Positions 10,614-21,170 of a DNA stretch of 64,000 bases are shown here, piece by piece. The DNA is from Limonium bicolor (taxonomy: Eukaryota; Streptophyta; Magnoliopsida; Caryophyllales; Plumbaginaceae): assembly GCA_023374045.1 (NCBI GenBank), contig CM041776.1, positions 478,691,375 through 478,755,374 on the forward strand, in the 5' to 3' direction. Under the pieces are notes generated by a model that was not told the origin of the DNA, searched no databases, and was given only the letters and a program-made list of their open reading frames with translations. The first letter of the stretch is position 1. Every line of letters begins with the position of its first letter. A program made the position numbers and the translations under genes.

Positions 10614-11363
10614 AATGCACAAACATTTTGTGCTTTCTTTGGCTTTGTGTCGACAGTAGAGCCAAAGACTGTGAAGGAAGCGTTTGAACATGAAAGTTGG
10701 ATAAATGCAATGCATGAGGAGTTGAATGAATTTGTAAGAAATGAGGTATGGGAACTGGTTGAGAAACCCGAAAATCAGAATGTCATAGGAACAAAGTGGG
10801 TTTATCATAATAAGCTGGACTCAAATGGTCAGATATCTAGAAATAAAGCTCGACTAGTCGCCAAAGGGTATAATCAATAGGAGGGATTGGACTTTGATGA
10901 AACCTATGCTCCAGTAGCACGACTTGAGGCTATTCGGTTGCTCATAGCCTTTGCCACTTTACATAGGTTCACACTTTACCAGATGGACGTCAAGTGTGCC
11001 TTCCTAAATGGACATCTCAAGGAAGAAGTATATGTTTCTCATCCACCGGGATTTGAAGATCCTATTTATCCTACTCATGTCTATCGATTGAAAAAAGAGT
11101 TATATGGTCTTAAACAAGCACCAAGGGCGTGGTATGAAAGATTGACCTCGTTTCTTGTTAGTCAACAGTTTGTACGAGGACATGTTGATCGCACGTTGTT
11201 TATTAAACAGTGTGGGATGGATAAGCTTCTGGTTCAGATATATGTGGATGACATTGTCTTCGGGTCCACCAGTCCACAACTGACAACAGAATTTGAGAAC
11301 ATGATGACGAAAGAGTTCCAAATGAGTAACATGGGTGAGTTAACTTATTTTCTTGGTTTATAG
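10614..11363 (+). pseudogene. Cop2 reverse transcriptase
   Basis: RVT_2 domain: VKEAFEHESWINAMHEELNE, GTKWVYHNKL, NKARLVAKGYNQ then TAG (10878-10880, where the family has Gln). Next are [18 protein letters not shown], the catalytic segment [12 protein letters not shown] and [15 protein letters not shown]. The polymerase box Y-V-D-D is intact at 11241-11252. It ends YFLGL followed by TAG at 11361-11363, again at a usual Gln. Apart from these two stops the domain is complete. Confidence 0.93.
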
Positions 11364-12185
11364 ATACGCCAAACAGCTGATGGCACCTTTATCAGCCAAA
11401 CTAAATACATTTTGGAGCTTTTGGCTAAGTATAAGTTCAATAAGTGTAAACCAATGTCCACTCCGATGTCAACTACTCTCAGACTCGGACTGGAATCCAC
11501 TGCGGAGTCTACAGATCCTACTACTTATAGGGGGATGATCGGGTCTCTTCTCTATCTTACCGCGAGTCGTCCTGATATTATGCAAAGTGTGTGTTTCTGT
11601 GCTCGATTCCAATCTAATCCCAAAACACCTCATGTAAAAGCGGTCAAACGAATTTTCCGGTATCTACAAGGGACATCGTCTCTTGGACTTCTATACACGG
11701 CTACGTCGTTACCTACACTTTCTGGGTATACTGATGCAGATTTTGGTGGTTCTCTTACTGATCGGAAGAGTACAACCGGCACGGCTCAATTCTTGGGTTC
11801 TAATCTCATAGCTTGGTCTTCTAAGAAACAAGCTTCAGTTGCTCTGTCTACGACTGATGCTGAGTATGTGGCTACGGCGGCGTGTTGTGCCCAGATATTA
11901 TGGCTTCATCAGCAGCTCGAGGATTATGGTCTATTCTTCATTCCAATTCCTATCTATTGCGATAATACTAGTGCAATTGAGCTAACCAAAAATCCAGTTC
12001 ATCACTCCCGTTCCAAACACATTGACATCCGTCATCATTTCATTTGTGATCATGTTGAACATGGTAGTGTTATTCTTATTCATTGCTCCACAGAAAAACA
12101 ATTGGCTGACATATTCACCAAGGCATTACCCAGAGAAACCTTTGAGAAACTTCGTTTTGAGATTGGCATGGTAGATACCAAGTGA
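11364..12185 (+). pseudogene. Cop2 RT C-terminal region and RNase H
   Basis: In frame with RT. Contains GSLLYLTASRPDIMQSVCFC, then RNase H with YTDADFGGSLTDRKSTTG (Asp), STTDAEYVATAACC (Glu) and YCDNTSAIELTKNPVHH (Asp), and KHIDIRHHFICDHVE. It ends MVDTK-TGA. All catalytic acids are present. Confidence 0.93.
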
Positions 12186-13241
12186 GAGACGGATCAGATT
12201 TTTCTTAAGTTTTTTGTTTTTTTGTTTTGTTTTGTCCTGTTATTGGATTGTTCTCCATCTTCATTTACTCTTTATGTCATTTTAATTCTAATGTCTCCGG
12301 TTGCTACACATGGATGATAGAGATCTATACTAAGTCTTTTCATGAATAAAATGTGACGGAGGTTATTAAGATGAGTCTGTTGTTTACTTCAGCACGTCTT
12401 CCGAATATAACTAAGTTAGATGACTGCACTTCTTATAAATCTCCTTGATGTGTCTCACAAGCACAATGTATGGATTTGCAATAAAGATTAATGATATGAT
12501 ATTAAATTGGTTATCTAATATAACAGAATGAACAAGGCAAGAGATTCCACTGCTCACAGCACAAACAACACGTATTTGGCCTCTTTCATTCGACAATTAA
12601 GTCTTACAGGATGCTTCATCATCTAACTTTCTAAGGGTAAACTACTCTGGACAAGTTGACCCAATGTCGCTACATGGATGGAGAGAAAAAGTCAAGGTGT
12701 TGTTTTATAATTACAGAAAATATTATCATTCAAAGCTGTGAGTATGAGTCTGTGGTGATGAAAGGTACAATGGAATATGATTGTACTTCTCACCTCTTGT
12801 CGTTTCAACGGAAAGTTGCGATTGTGCATAAACTTCAATAAAATACAACAATCCACATGTCCTGCTTGTTGTATGTCCACTTTGGGGGACTTAACAATGA
12901 AAGGAGACTGAAGACATAGTCTACTTAGGTATATTGGTCGACGTCTCCGTAGATAACAGTGCTTACCTTCCTAATTTCCTGAATGTTCTATTCTGATCGC
13001 CTCAGTCTAGATCTCTCAACCGTGCTTTGCAAACGGAGAAGTTTGATTTTCTTTTATCTTGAATTTATTTTTAATAAAAAAGACAAATAAACACTGCTTC
13101 ATTTTCTAATTCCTCCTATACTTACAAAATCTCCTGTTTACTCACTTGGTTACGTCTCCCTCGAAGTTTCTCAGTAGCGCCAACCCTTCCTCTTCCTTAG
13201 TCTTGTTCTTGAGTCTTTTTCAACATCCTTTGAATTCGGCG
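12186..13241 (+). other. Cop2 spacer between pol and env-like ORF
   Basis: About 1 kb without a supported gene. A possible poly(A) signal AATAAA is at 12345-12350, and a TATA-like TTATAAAT lies near 12434. The last 120 bases before the ATG are pyrimidine-rich (about 13180-13230), like a 5' leader. No domain was recognised in six frames. Confidence 0.5.
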
Positions 13242-14596
13242 ATGGATTCTTTCGAACAGCTAATCTACGAAGAAGCTGTCCCTCTTGCTACTATACATCC
13301 CACCGACAACAGCCAACACACTACAGTTCCTGATTCTCTTTCCAAACCCTCACCTGAAGTGAAATCTCCAACTCCGAAAGAAACCACCATTGTAAGCGAT
13401 GAAGACTCCTCTGCTGTTCCAACAGAGGATGATATTCCACTGGCCAGGTCACGTCGTCGGTTGCGCACACCTGCCAAGAAGGTAGCTCATGGTGTCGAAG
13501 ACGCTTCCTCGGCGAATCCCAAGTGCAAAGAGGACGATTCTCCAGTCATGCAGCAGCGATCGTCGAAGAGGCTGAAGTTTGTGGTACGTCGTCCGTCAAC
13601 ATTAAAGGCTAAGGAGATTGGTCAAGAGAGGTTGCAAAATCAGGTCCAAATTTTCCACAGAAACCTATTTTTAATCATACAATGTTTGAATCCGACATTA
13701 TTCCTGGCAAGTTGGTAGATTGTGAATGGCTGGAAAAGAATTCCTTGGAATCCTTAGTGGACATTGTGAAATTTCAAGGTTGGGAAAAGTTGTTTAACTC
13801 TGAAACCACATACTATCCGGAGCTCCTTTTTCCGTTTGTTCTGAACTTAGAATTTGTCTCTCCTTACGAGTTTAAGACTGAGGTCGCTGGAATCAAGATG
13901 ATAATATCTCCGGCATGGCTTGCTATGATTCTTGATATACCCCTTGATGGGTTAGCTGAGTTCAATGCTCAGAAAGTGGATGTGGCACCGCATTCTGAGG
14001 TGGTGCTGCATTTTGGGTTAACTCGCGCGAGTTCAAGACTGAAACACTATCCACAAAGGGACCTAGGTGTTTTACCGAGACTACTACATCTGCTTGCTTA
14101 TCAGTCAATCTTTCCACGTTTTGATATGCGAGACAAGGTCACTCCAGTTGATCTAGGGTTAATGTGGTGTTTAGATAAAAAGATTCGTCTTTCCTTGCCA
14201 AGAATTATCATCTCACATTTACGGTCGATTGTGAATAGCTCAAAGCCTTCCATTCCTTACCCCTTATGGATAACAAAAGTACTTCGTCATTTTAAGCTTA
14301 TTCAAGAATATGTTCATTTCATTTCTGCTCAACCAACTAACTATCTGGCTGTTACGACACTTTCCAAGATGGGTTTGGAATTAACTGAAACAGGCTGGCA
14401 TTTCAAGCAGGCGGGTCAACATGAAGAGAAGACTGACGTTGCTACAACTTCCACTTCTTCTCTGTTGCGGTCAGTCGTAGACTCAATGGTGGCAATGGAA
14501 AAGAGATTGATGGATAGGCTACAGCTCCTGGAGGACAAGATAAATTGTTTGATGTCTGCGACTAACTCGTCTTCTGAACAATCAGAAAAATTCTAG
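13242..14596 (+). pseudogene. Cop2 env-like ORF (putative plant transposon protein domain)
   Basis: ATG at 13242 (MDSFEQLIYEE) after the pyrimidine-rich leader; an upstream in-frame TTG is less likely. An acidic, Ser/Pro-rich N-terminal part with a basic patch (RSRRRLRTPAKK) is followed by a frameshift around 13640. The globular domain then runs from about 13680 to 14390, with LVDIVKFQGWEKLF, AWLAMILDIPLDG and KVTPVDLGLMWCL. The tail (SMVAMEKRLMDRLQLLEDKI) is a predicted coiled coil. I see no obvious signal peptide or membrane segment. About 450 codons; role unknown. Confidence 0.7.
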
Positions 14597-15113
14597 TTTA
14601 GATTGGATTGCATCCTACCCCTTCCCAATTTTATACTTGCTGTTTTTGCTATATTTGGTCTCATTTTGATGTGGCAAAAGGGGGAAGTGTGGTTGGAAGT
14701 CTTTGAATTTCTCGCAAGTCTGTGAATCTCTCGCACTCCGGTTTTAGACATATGGTTGATGCCCAAATAGTGGGTGCATGATTAGACTAGTGGTTAAACC
14801 GTGATCTTTTGGAGTTGAACTATATGTTTTCCTTATTTGTTCTGCCAATATTTTTGTTCAGTTGGGTTTATGATGCAAATTGCCTGTACAGAGCTTCTGG
14901 TCTATTGTTTTATCAATATGTACACTCACTGTCTTATCACACTTAATGCACAAAAGGTTGTGAGTTTTACACTGAGTACAGATTAGCAGAAAGGCATGTG
15001 AGATTGAGGGCGAACGACCGACAGCTAATTGAACTTTCATGCGGAGTTACGATAATACAAGATTCAGGGGGAATCAACACAAGAGGTTCAAGACTTCAAC
15101 AGTTTGCCGCATC
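14597..15113 (+). other. Cop2 3' untranslated region
   Basis: No gene. Contains a PPT-like copy CAAAAGGGGGAAG at 14675-14687 and a shorter one (CAGGGGGAAT) near 15065, both upstream of the PPT that abuts the LTR. Confidence 0.7.
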
Positions 15114-15127
15114 AAAAAGGGGGAAAT
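15114..15127 (+). promoter_or_regulatory. Cop2 polypurine tract
   Basis: AAAAAGGGGGAAAT directly before the 3' LTR; the plus-strand cDNA primer site. Nearly the same sequence precedes the 3' LTRs of A (16293-16306) and B (24013-24026). Confidence 0.93.
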
Positions 15128-15698
15128 TGTTGATGTAATTTTGATCGGCAAACTCAGCCCTATACTGATGAGAGTAAAGAAGCAATACCGGGATCCGCGC
15201 GCTAGTCCAAAACCGAGGAAACAAAGAGCGCAGATAGAATATCTTAAATATGATTTTATATATCTGTTAAAGATAAATAAAATCCTATGTTAATGAGTTG
15301 TAATCTGAAATCTCGATATCTATATATAGGATAGTAATTCTAGGGTTTAAGGGGTGAAGAATTGCGCAAGAAAAATAGAAAGAAAAAAGAGAACTCTACG
15401 CCGCAAGTGTGGGGCTGTAGAGTCTCAGACGAGTGAGAGGTCATATTCATACCAAGACATCATTAGTAATGAGTAGTTAATTCTGAGTGCTGCGGAAAGA
15501 GATAGGTGTTAAGAGTGGATTGTACTCTTAACGTGTTGAGAGATTAGAACTCGTGTATTGGTGGTGTGGCGAACACACTACGTGCCCATTGTGTATCGAG
15601 TGCGATACGTGTTTCTAAGTGTTAATCTGAGTTTCTGTGTTCTTCTATTGTCGCCTTATTATCTCAGTTCTAGTCTTACACACAATAGTTTTTCTTCA
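15128..15698 (+). repeat. Cop2 3' LTR
   Basis: 571 bases, TGTTGATG to TTCTTCA, aligned end to end with the 5' LTR. The TATA run is at 15321-15328. Confidence 0.95.
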
Positions 15699-15958
15699 AA
15701 AGCTATGTTCACCCAGTCTCCGACTCACTTACAGCTTGGTCTATCACCTCAAGTGTCACTCAATCACATACACGTTCTCCACACTGCATGGAGTTCATAG
15801 TAGATTCTGGTGAGTCCGACCTTTCCACCACGGCTGAATCACCTTTGTTCAATACTACCACAGCCAAACCATCTTGGATCAAAGCTTCCTTTTCGGAGGA
15901 TGAACCTTATGGCCTAGATGTCCTTGAATGGAATCACCAAACACGCCACTCCATCTAG
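15699..15958 (+). CDS. Small ORF in element A, 3' part, with right TSD copy of Cop2
   Basis: Begins with the second AAAGC (15699-15703). The frame that ends at 6660 continues from 15704 for 84 codons to TAG at 15956-15958 without another stop. The product is hydrophilic (ends NHQTRHSI). No family is recognised. That the frame stays open across the empty site suggests the ORF was intact when Cop2 landed. Confidence 0.4.
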
Positions 15959-16306
15959 ATTATCTTGATCATACTTGTAGTTTGTACTCTATGGAATGTT
16001 ATGGCCTTTACAATACCTTAAGTCATGTAGTTGCTCCCTATTTTTTGCTGTATGGCAAAGGGGGAAAGAAAGAATATGTACTTGTGAAATTTTGTCTATC
16101 TTCCTTGTATTATGTTTTATCTTAAAGCAAATTTTCTACTATGGTTATAGTATAACATAAAAGATGTCACTTTGTTGAAATTTTCCTTACTTTAAACCCT
16201 TAAGGGGAATTCTTCTTAGGGGGAATACCTCACAACATTTTGAATCTTTGAGTTGTCAAAGTACATATTATTTTGTATCGGTTGCCATTATCAAAAAGGG
16301 GGAAAT
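15959..16306 (+). promoter_or_regulatory. Element A 3' untranslated region and polypurine tracts
   Basis: Three purine tracts in series: AAAGGGGGAAAGAAAG (16057-16072), AGGGGGAAT (16218-16226) and AAAAAGGGGGAAAT (16293-16306), the last touching the 3' LTR. The same triple layout is found in B. No ORF. Confidence 0.8.
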
Positions 16307-17418
16307 TGTTAAGTCAAGGACATTTAGTTTTGATGATAGCAAACCTGTGGTGTTTATCTAACATGTTTGTCAAGCTTATCATTCAGATAAACAGGTGAAT
16401 AAGTGGCTTAGCATGCAAGGTTTCAAGTGCACTTAAGTCTTGAGTGGATTAGCACACAAGGTTGCAAGCACACTCAGTACACTACATGTGCCCAACCAGT
16501 CGAGCACCTGTTTGCGAGAGCTCCGAAGAACTTCTAGTAACATACAAGAAGTCAAGAACCACACTATCACATATCTCTCACATCAGACATTAAACAAGGA
16601 TGAAAATGATTTAGCAACGTCGACAAACTCACTCAGATGTGTCACACCTACATAGGCAACTAGCTCACGACAAAAGGAGTAGCTCATTAATGTACAAGAT
16701 AACAAGATAATCAAAGGCTATTAATGAACATCATTACATAGCCGTAATAAATTCAGAAGAGAGCATTTATGAGCATTAATGAACCAGATAAGGTCAGACA
16801 AATTGAAGTGTGCAAGTGGTGACCGACCACTTGGAAGATGCGCCACCTAACTTGCCCAATCACAAGGCAACACGTGTGCTGATGGCTCCAGATCAAGTTG
16901 AAAGATAATTTGCAGTAGAGTGCGGCTATTATAATAAGAGAAGAAGAAGTAATTTACTTCTAGAGTCTACATATTCATAGGCCGTTAGTTACACCATAAC
17001 TAACATGTATATATACGAGCATTTATGTCCTATGTAATTCAAGCTTGCGAGATAACAAGAGGAGATACAATCTGAGCAAGTGTGAGTCAGACTAGAGTGT
17101 GTGTAAGTGCTAGAGAGTTGGTGAATTAGAGAGGACTGGGTTAGAGTGTCAATACTTTAGGTATTTGATAGACCGACAGGTCGGGGAGCGGTCGGTGAAC
17201 CGTAGGCCAATAGTCAGGTGAGGGTTAAGGACTTTAGGGGTAAAGTTGAAACTGTCCTGGGAGTCCGTGTGTGGGGCGAGGAAGATTGAGTGAATTTCAT
17301 ATGTGCAAAATCTCAATCGAAATGGAGTTTCCAGTTTAAGTTTATCTCGTGTCTTCCCTTAAACTATCAAAGCTAATTTGAGTCAACGATACGTCCATGA
17401 CACGTCGGTGACACATCA
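16307..17418 (+). repeat. Element A 3' LTR
   Basis: Starts TGTTAAGTCAAGGACATTT right after the PPT. TATA box TATATATA at 17008-17015. Near 17165-17205 there is a cluster of direct and inverted GACCG/CGGTC motifs. The end is set at a CA at 17418 by comparison with the layout of B; the 5' LTR is not in the window, so the right edge may be off by tens of bases. Confidence 0.75.
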
Positions 17419-17640
17419 AGAGCACTAGCTAGTTTCATGTATAAGTTCACTAATAATCACAAAATACTTTATAAAGTGGTGAAATAGGTCACAAACCTAA
17501 TAGAATGACGAGGAATAAAGACCCAATAATTACATTTCACCACTTATCACCATGTGATCATGAATTCACTTGGAATCATATCTAGGTGAGAGTGCATGAT
17601 GTTCCCTTTCTCTTCCAGCATAAATAATTCGTAAAACATT
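17419..17640. repeat. Unassigned DNA with a 12-base inverted repeat
   Basis: AAGTGGTGAAAT (17474-17485) and its reverse complement (17534-17545) face each other across 48 bases. It could be a MITE remnant. No ORF and no TSD identified. Confidence 0.35.
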
Positions 17641-18486
17641 TGGTAATTGGTTCGGTTTCTTCCTTGAATATGGTGAGGAAGATGGACGAATTTGAGGCAC
17701 TTACATGAGAATCCAGGCTCTCCTATAAATCCTCAAATCGGTTTTGCATTGTGTGACAATTTCCATTGACGGGCTGAATTCAGTTCCCAGGGTAAATTAT
17801 GAATGGATGTTGGCAATTTGTTTTGATGCGGCTTGTTTACCCATTCAACTAAGAAATGCTTTGATCAAAGGGAACTAAAGGTGGGGGTTCCCATATGGTC
17901 CATGGCTACAGGCCCCTAGCTTCAGATCGGGTCACCAGGCCTCTACTGAGAAAAATAGAGAAATGGGGAAGTACATCTATGGTCTGGTGGGGAAGAAGCC
18001 TCAATTTGAAGCAGGCCCATCTTGTGGCAGGCTGGATGAAGATGTCCACACCAAAAAGGGAAGGGAGTAGGGGCTTTCTTGCCTTTGATGCTAGCTCTTC
18101 TACACCTCAACCGGAACCTGTCTAGGCTTTTCCTGAGACTAGTGATGATATAAGCTCAAACCATAACTTTGCTTGGCCGAAAATGGAAGAGCCACCGGCA
18201 ATAATGGTAGGCAGAAAGCGTCATTTTGCTCGACGTTCGCATGAAGGGTCGGGCCCGAGCCCTAAAAAGGGTAAATGAAAACCCCATGTTTGGTTGTTGA
18301 TTTGGGTGGACTTTAATTTACCTAATGGCGCGATAACCTCTGTCTCAAGGGATTGCCTAGAAAAATGATCCTCAAAGATGCTTGCAATACCCCAAAAAAT
18401 CCTAACACTAAAGGTTGTTTAGCTCCTAGGTTGGCCCAGGGCAAATGGCTCAGTCATTGATCTTTCTCCTAGGATGACCGGGGTAG
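17641..18486 (+). pseudogene. LINE (L1-type) remnant: end of ORF1 and probable start of ORF2
   Basis: In shifting frames the translation reads VPRVNYEWM, then a zinc knuckle C-F-D-(shift)-C-G-L-F-T-H-S-T-K-K-C (about 17818-17859) with a one-base loss inside it. YGPWLQAPSFRSGH follows. This is the DUF4283/zf-CCHC_4 layout of plant LINE ORF1. ORF1 would end at TAA 18272-18274, directly abutting ATG 18275-18277, whose next codons (MKTPC) resemble an ORF2 endonuclease start. Stops follow soon after. Element B is inserted at the right edge. Confidence 0.55.
18482..18486 (+). repeat. Target-site duplication of element B, left copy
   Basis: GGTAG, repeated at 25227-25231. Confidence 0.9.
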
Positions 18487-19699
18487 TGTTAAGTCAAGTT
18501 CCTTTGGGTTATGATGATAGCAAACCATCCTTGTGGTTTAATGTATGTGTTTAAGTGTTTAAGTCAATAAGGAATCTCAAGATCGCTTGTATTCAAGGTT
18601 ACAAACGTATACTACCATTCTGACTGGTGTCCAACAGTCGGGCACCTGTCCACGATGGCTTAGGGCGAAGCTTTAGAGATGACTCACGAGTACACTCACT
18701 ATAACTGCTGACGAATCAATGATGAAAAAGGCTACCCATGCCAGCAAAGCAATGTCAACGGCAACCTGCACATTTTGAGTCTTGGAGATCAAGTGATCAG
18801 GCACGTGGGAAACAACGGAGGAAGAAGACAAACGGCAGTGCAGAAAAAGCAGTTGTCGCTTTCTACTTTTTTTAGTTTCTGTCTTCTACTGGAGATTTTT
18901 GTCTGTGGTCCCCAAACTTATGCAATAATGGCTAAGCGAATAAGAATTATGGACTTCATAAATATCAACAAACAAGATTTTAGTTCCATAAATAAGAAGG
19001 AATTAGTAAAGTTTATAAAGAAGCAACCAGCCTCATCTGTTTTATCTCTAGCCGCATCACTCTTGTATGTGGTCCCAACTGGCACAGAAGTGGCTAAGCC
19101 ACTAGAAGTTTGGACTTCAAAGAACTTAATGTTGAGTTTGGGATCCACTAATGAGGAAATATTGTCATCTCTATACAGATGCAACCCGCCTCATTTGTTG
19201 AGGCTGCTGAATATAAAGCCAAAAACCATGCACATTGTAATAGAGAACTTAGGCTTGTAAAAGTTTTACTATCAAAGAGTTCTAGTGATTAGCGAGTGTG
19301 TGAGATCTTGTAAAGAGCAGTAGCGTGAAGCAAGTGTAGTATTGTAACTCAGAGTGTGAGGTATACAAGGGTAGCTAAGACAGTCGAGGAACAGTCGAGG
19401 AATAGTCGGGGGACTGTTGGGAGGCTGTCGGTCGTGTGTCAACTAGGGGTCGTGTGTCGACCAGGGTAGGAGGACTTCGGTGGCAAGTTCTAAACCGTCT
19501 CGTAGTCAATAGGTGGGTGCAGAGGGAGATTGAGTGAATTACTAGGGTGTGATTCTCAATCGAAAGAGGTTTCTAGTTTAAAATTACTTCCCTATCTCTT
19601 ACCTACCTCAAGTTATTTCTTGATTACCTGTCTATCAACAGGCGCATGACACATTCAAAACCTGTCAGGGACGTGTCGAGGAGTACCAATCAACCTACA
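18487..19699 (+). repeat. Element B 5' LTR with duplicated promoter unit
   Basis: 1,213 bases, TGTTAAG to CCTACA. Two tandem units about 158 bases apart share the sequence around a TATA box: TATAAAG at 19014-19020 and TATACAG at 19172-19178. A 161-codon frame (18775-19260) crosses these repeats; it matches no protein I know and I treat it as chance. Repeated CAGTCG and TGTCGACC motifs lie at about 19380-19465. Confidence 0.9.
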
Positions 19700-19701
19700 T
19701 G

Positions 19702-19713
19702 TGGTATCATTAA
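19702..19713 (+). promoter_or_regulatory. Element B primer-binding site, degenerate
   Basis: Starts TGGTATCA as in the initiator-Met tRNA site and then departs (TTAA instead of GAGC). It lies two bases after the LTR, where the site is expected. Confidence 0.65.
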
Positions 19714-19729
19714 GGTTACTTGTGAAGAG

Positions 19730-21170
19730 CTAACCCTCATGAAGCGATCAATGGCGTACTTCCGTATGCTGGCTTCCAAAGAAGGCGCAACTCCAACCCA
19801 ACCACCTCTTTTAACAACGAAAGCTACACCCATTGGAAGAGCAAGATGGAGTTCCACATCAAGTATGAAGAACAAAGAATCTGACGGGTGATAAGTATTG
19901 GTGAATACATTTACAACGATGCACAAGGCAATCCTCTCTCAATTGACATCATGACAGATTAACATGTAAAGAAACTTGTCTTACTCATACATGTAGTAAA
20001 ACTGCTTTAGTGTGCACTGCTTCCAGAGCAATATTCGAAGATCTATTTCCTCAAAACCACAAAAGAGATATGGAAGACACTTGAATTCGCCTATGAAGGG
20101 AATGAAGAGATCAAGAAGACAAGGATAGAATTCCTACTTACGTAATGGAAATTGTACAAAAAAGAAGAGAAGGAGAGCACTTTAGGGATACATAAAAGGT
20201 TCACCAAGCTCACCAACAAAATGATGGTACTGGGTATAGCTATATCAAATGAAGACCAAATCAGGAAGTTCCTTAGGTTCCTACCAGCCTTATTCGACAA
20301 CAAAGTCAACACAATGCAAGAAGTCTATGATCTGTCCAAGATGTCTATCGCTGACATGTTGGGGTCACTAATGGCCTTCAAGCTGAAACTCCAGCAGAGG
20401 ACCGAGGAAGCTGGGAAAAGGATAAAGGGAAAGGACTTACTCTTCAAGTTGCTAAAGAAAACACCTCAGAATCAAACATGGAAAATGATGAAATGGTTCT
20501 CTACTCTAGAAAACATCTCAAAAGGTTCTTCAAATAAAATATGCAGTAGAAAATTGACTGTCAAGACTCTGAAAATTGACAGAAGAAAGGAGACAGGTAC
20601 TTTGGATGCAACATGCGAGGACATCTTCTCAGGGATTGTCCACAAAACTCACAAGAGGTCAACCACAAGTTCAAGAAAACTGCCAGACCTCAGTCCACAA
20701 GGAAAAAATGAGGCTCTTTTTGTTGAATGAGGTGAAACTGACAACAGTGATGATAGTCAAGACACCTTCAATAACCTACCTAGGGGAGAGAAAGTCAACT
20801 TCTGTATAGCAAATGATAAGATAAACAAGGAGCTGAACAGTTCGTGTCTGGTCATGGACGAGGAGACCGCTGAGGAGCCTGTCACGAAGCAGTCAGAGAA
20901 AAATAAAGACCACCTAAAGGTAAGTTATCCAAAACTTAAGATGAAAATCATTATATCTGAGTCACATGTTTGTGAACTTATCAATTAGTTAGAAATATAT
21001 GAGAAAACCAATCGAGAGCTACTTGTCAATCCAGATGTTGTAGGTCTTGCTCAAAGTAATCCTTGCAACCCAGGACAGATCTTAAACGGAGAGAAAAAGA
21101 GGACCAAAAGAGCAAACCTATTAGTGATAAAGGACCTAAACAACTTTGGGTCCCCAAATTTGCTTGTTAA
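19730..21170 (+). pseudogene. Element B gag remnant
   Basis: In shifting frames: SYTHWKSKMEFHIK (DUF4219-like start), KKTRIEFLL, STLGIHKRFTKLTNKM and ISNEDQIRKFLRFLPALFDNKV (UBN2 domain, mainly about 20152-20400). The zinc knuckle at about 20597-20641 reads Y-F-G-C-N-M-R-G-H-L-L-R-D-C, so its first Cys is Tyr (TAC). The end, KQLWVPKFAC-TAA at 21168-21170, matches the typical gag terminus (Cop2: LVWVPKAKQ). Many stops; not functional. Confidence 0.75.

Larger units (their letters stand above)
6661..15698 (+). mobile_element. Cop2: complete Sirevirus-type Ty1/Copia retrotransposon
   Basis: 9,038 bases bounded by LTRs starting TGTTGATG and ending TTCTTCA, with perfect 5-base TSDs, a tRNA-iMet-type primer-binding site and a PPT. 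The order is gag (two zinc knuckles), protease, integrase, RT, RNase H, env-like ORF. By hand alignment the LTRs differ by about 14 substitutions and 3 indels over about 570 bases (about 2.5 percent), so insertion is recent. Pol has one frameshift and three TAG stops, and gag and env-like each have a frameshift, so it is inactive as read. Confidence 0.95.
1..17418 (+). mobile_element. Element A: Sirevirus-type Ty1/Copia retrotransposon, 5' truncated by the window, interrupted by Cop2
   Basis: The order gag remnant, protease, integrase, RT, RNase H, env-like ORF, PPT and 3' LTR on the plus strand is that of a Copia element, since integrase precedes RT. The env-like region after pol, the PPT form (AAAAAGGGGGAAAT) and the LTR start TGTTAAGTCAAG point to the Sirevirus lineage. 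The 5' LTR, primer-binding site and N-terminal gag lie left of the window. Cop2 is inserted at 6661-15698. Pol has at least two frameshifts and several stops, so A is dead. The downstream limit, 17418, is inferred from a terminal CA and is approximate. Confidence 0.85.

Noticed and set aside
18775..19260. 161-codon frame in the 5' LTR of element B
   Set aside because: It spans the tandem-duplicated promoter unit of the LTR, is not preserved in the 3' LTR copy (split by stops there) and matches no family. Treated as a chance ORF.
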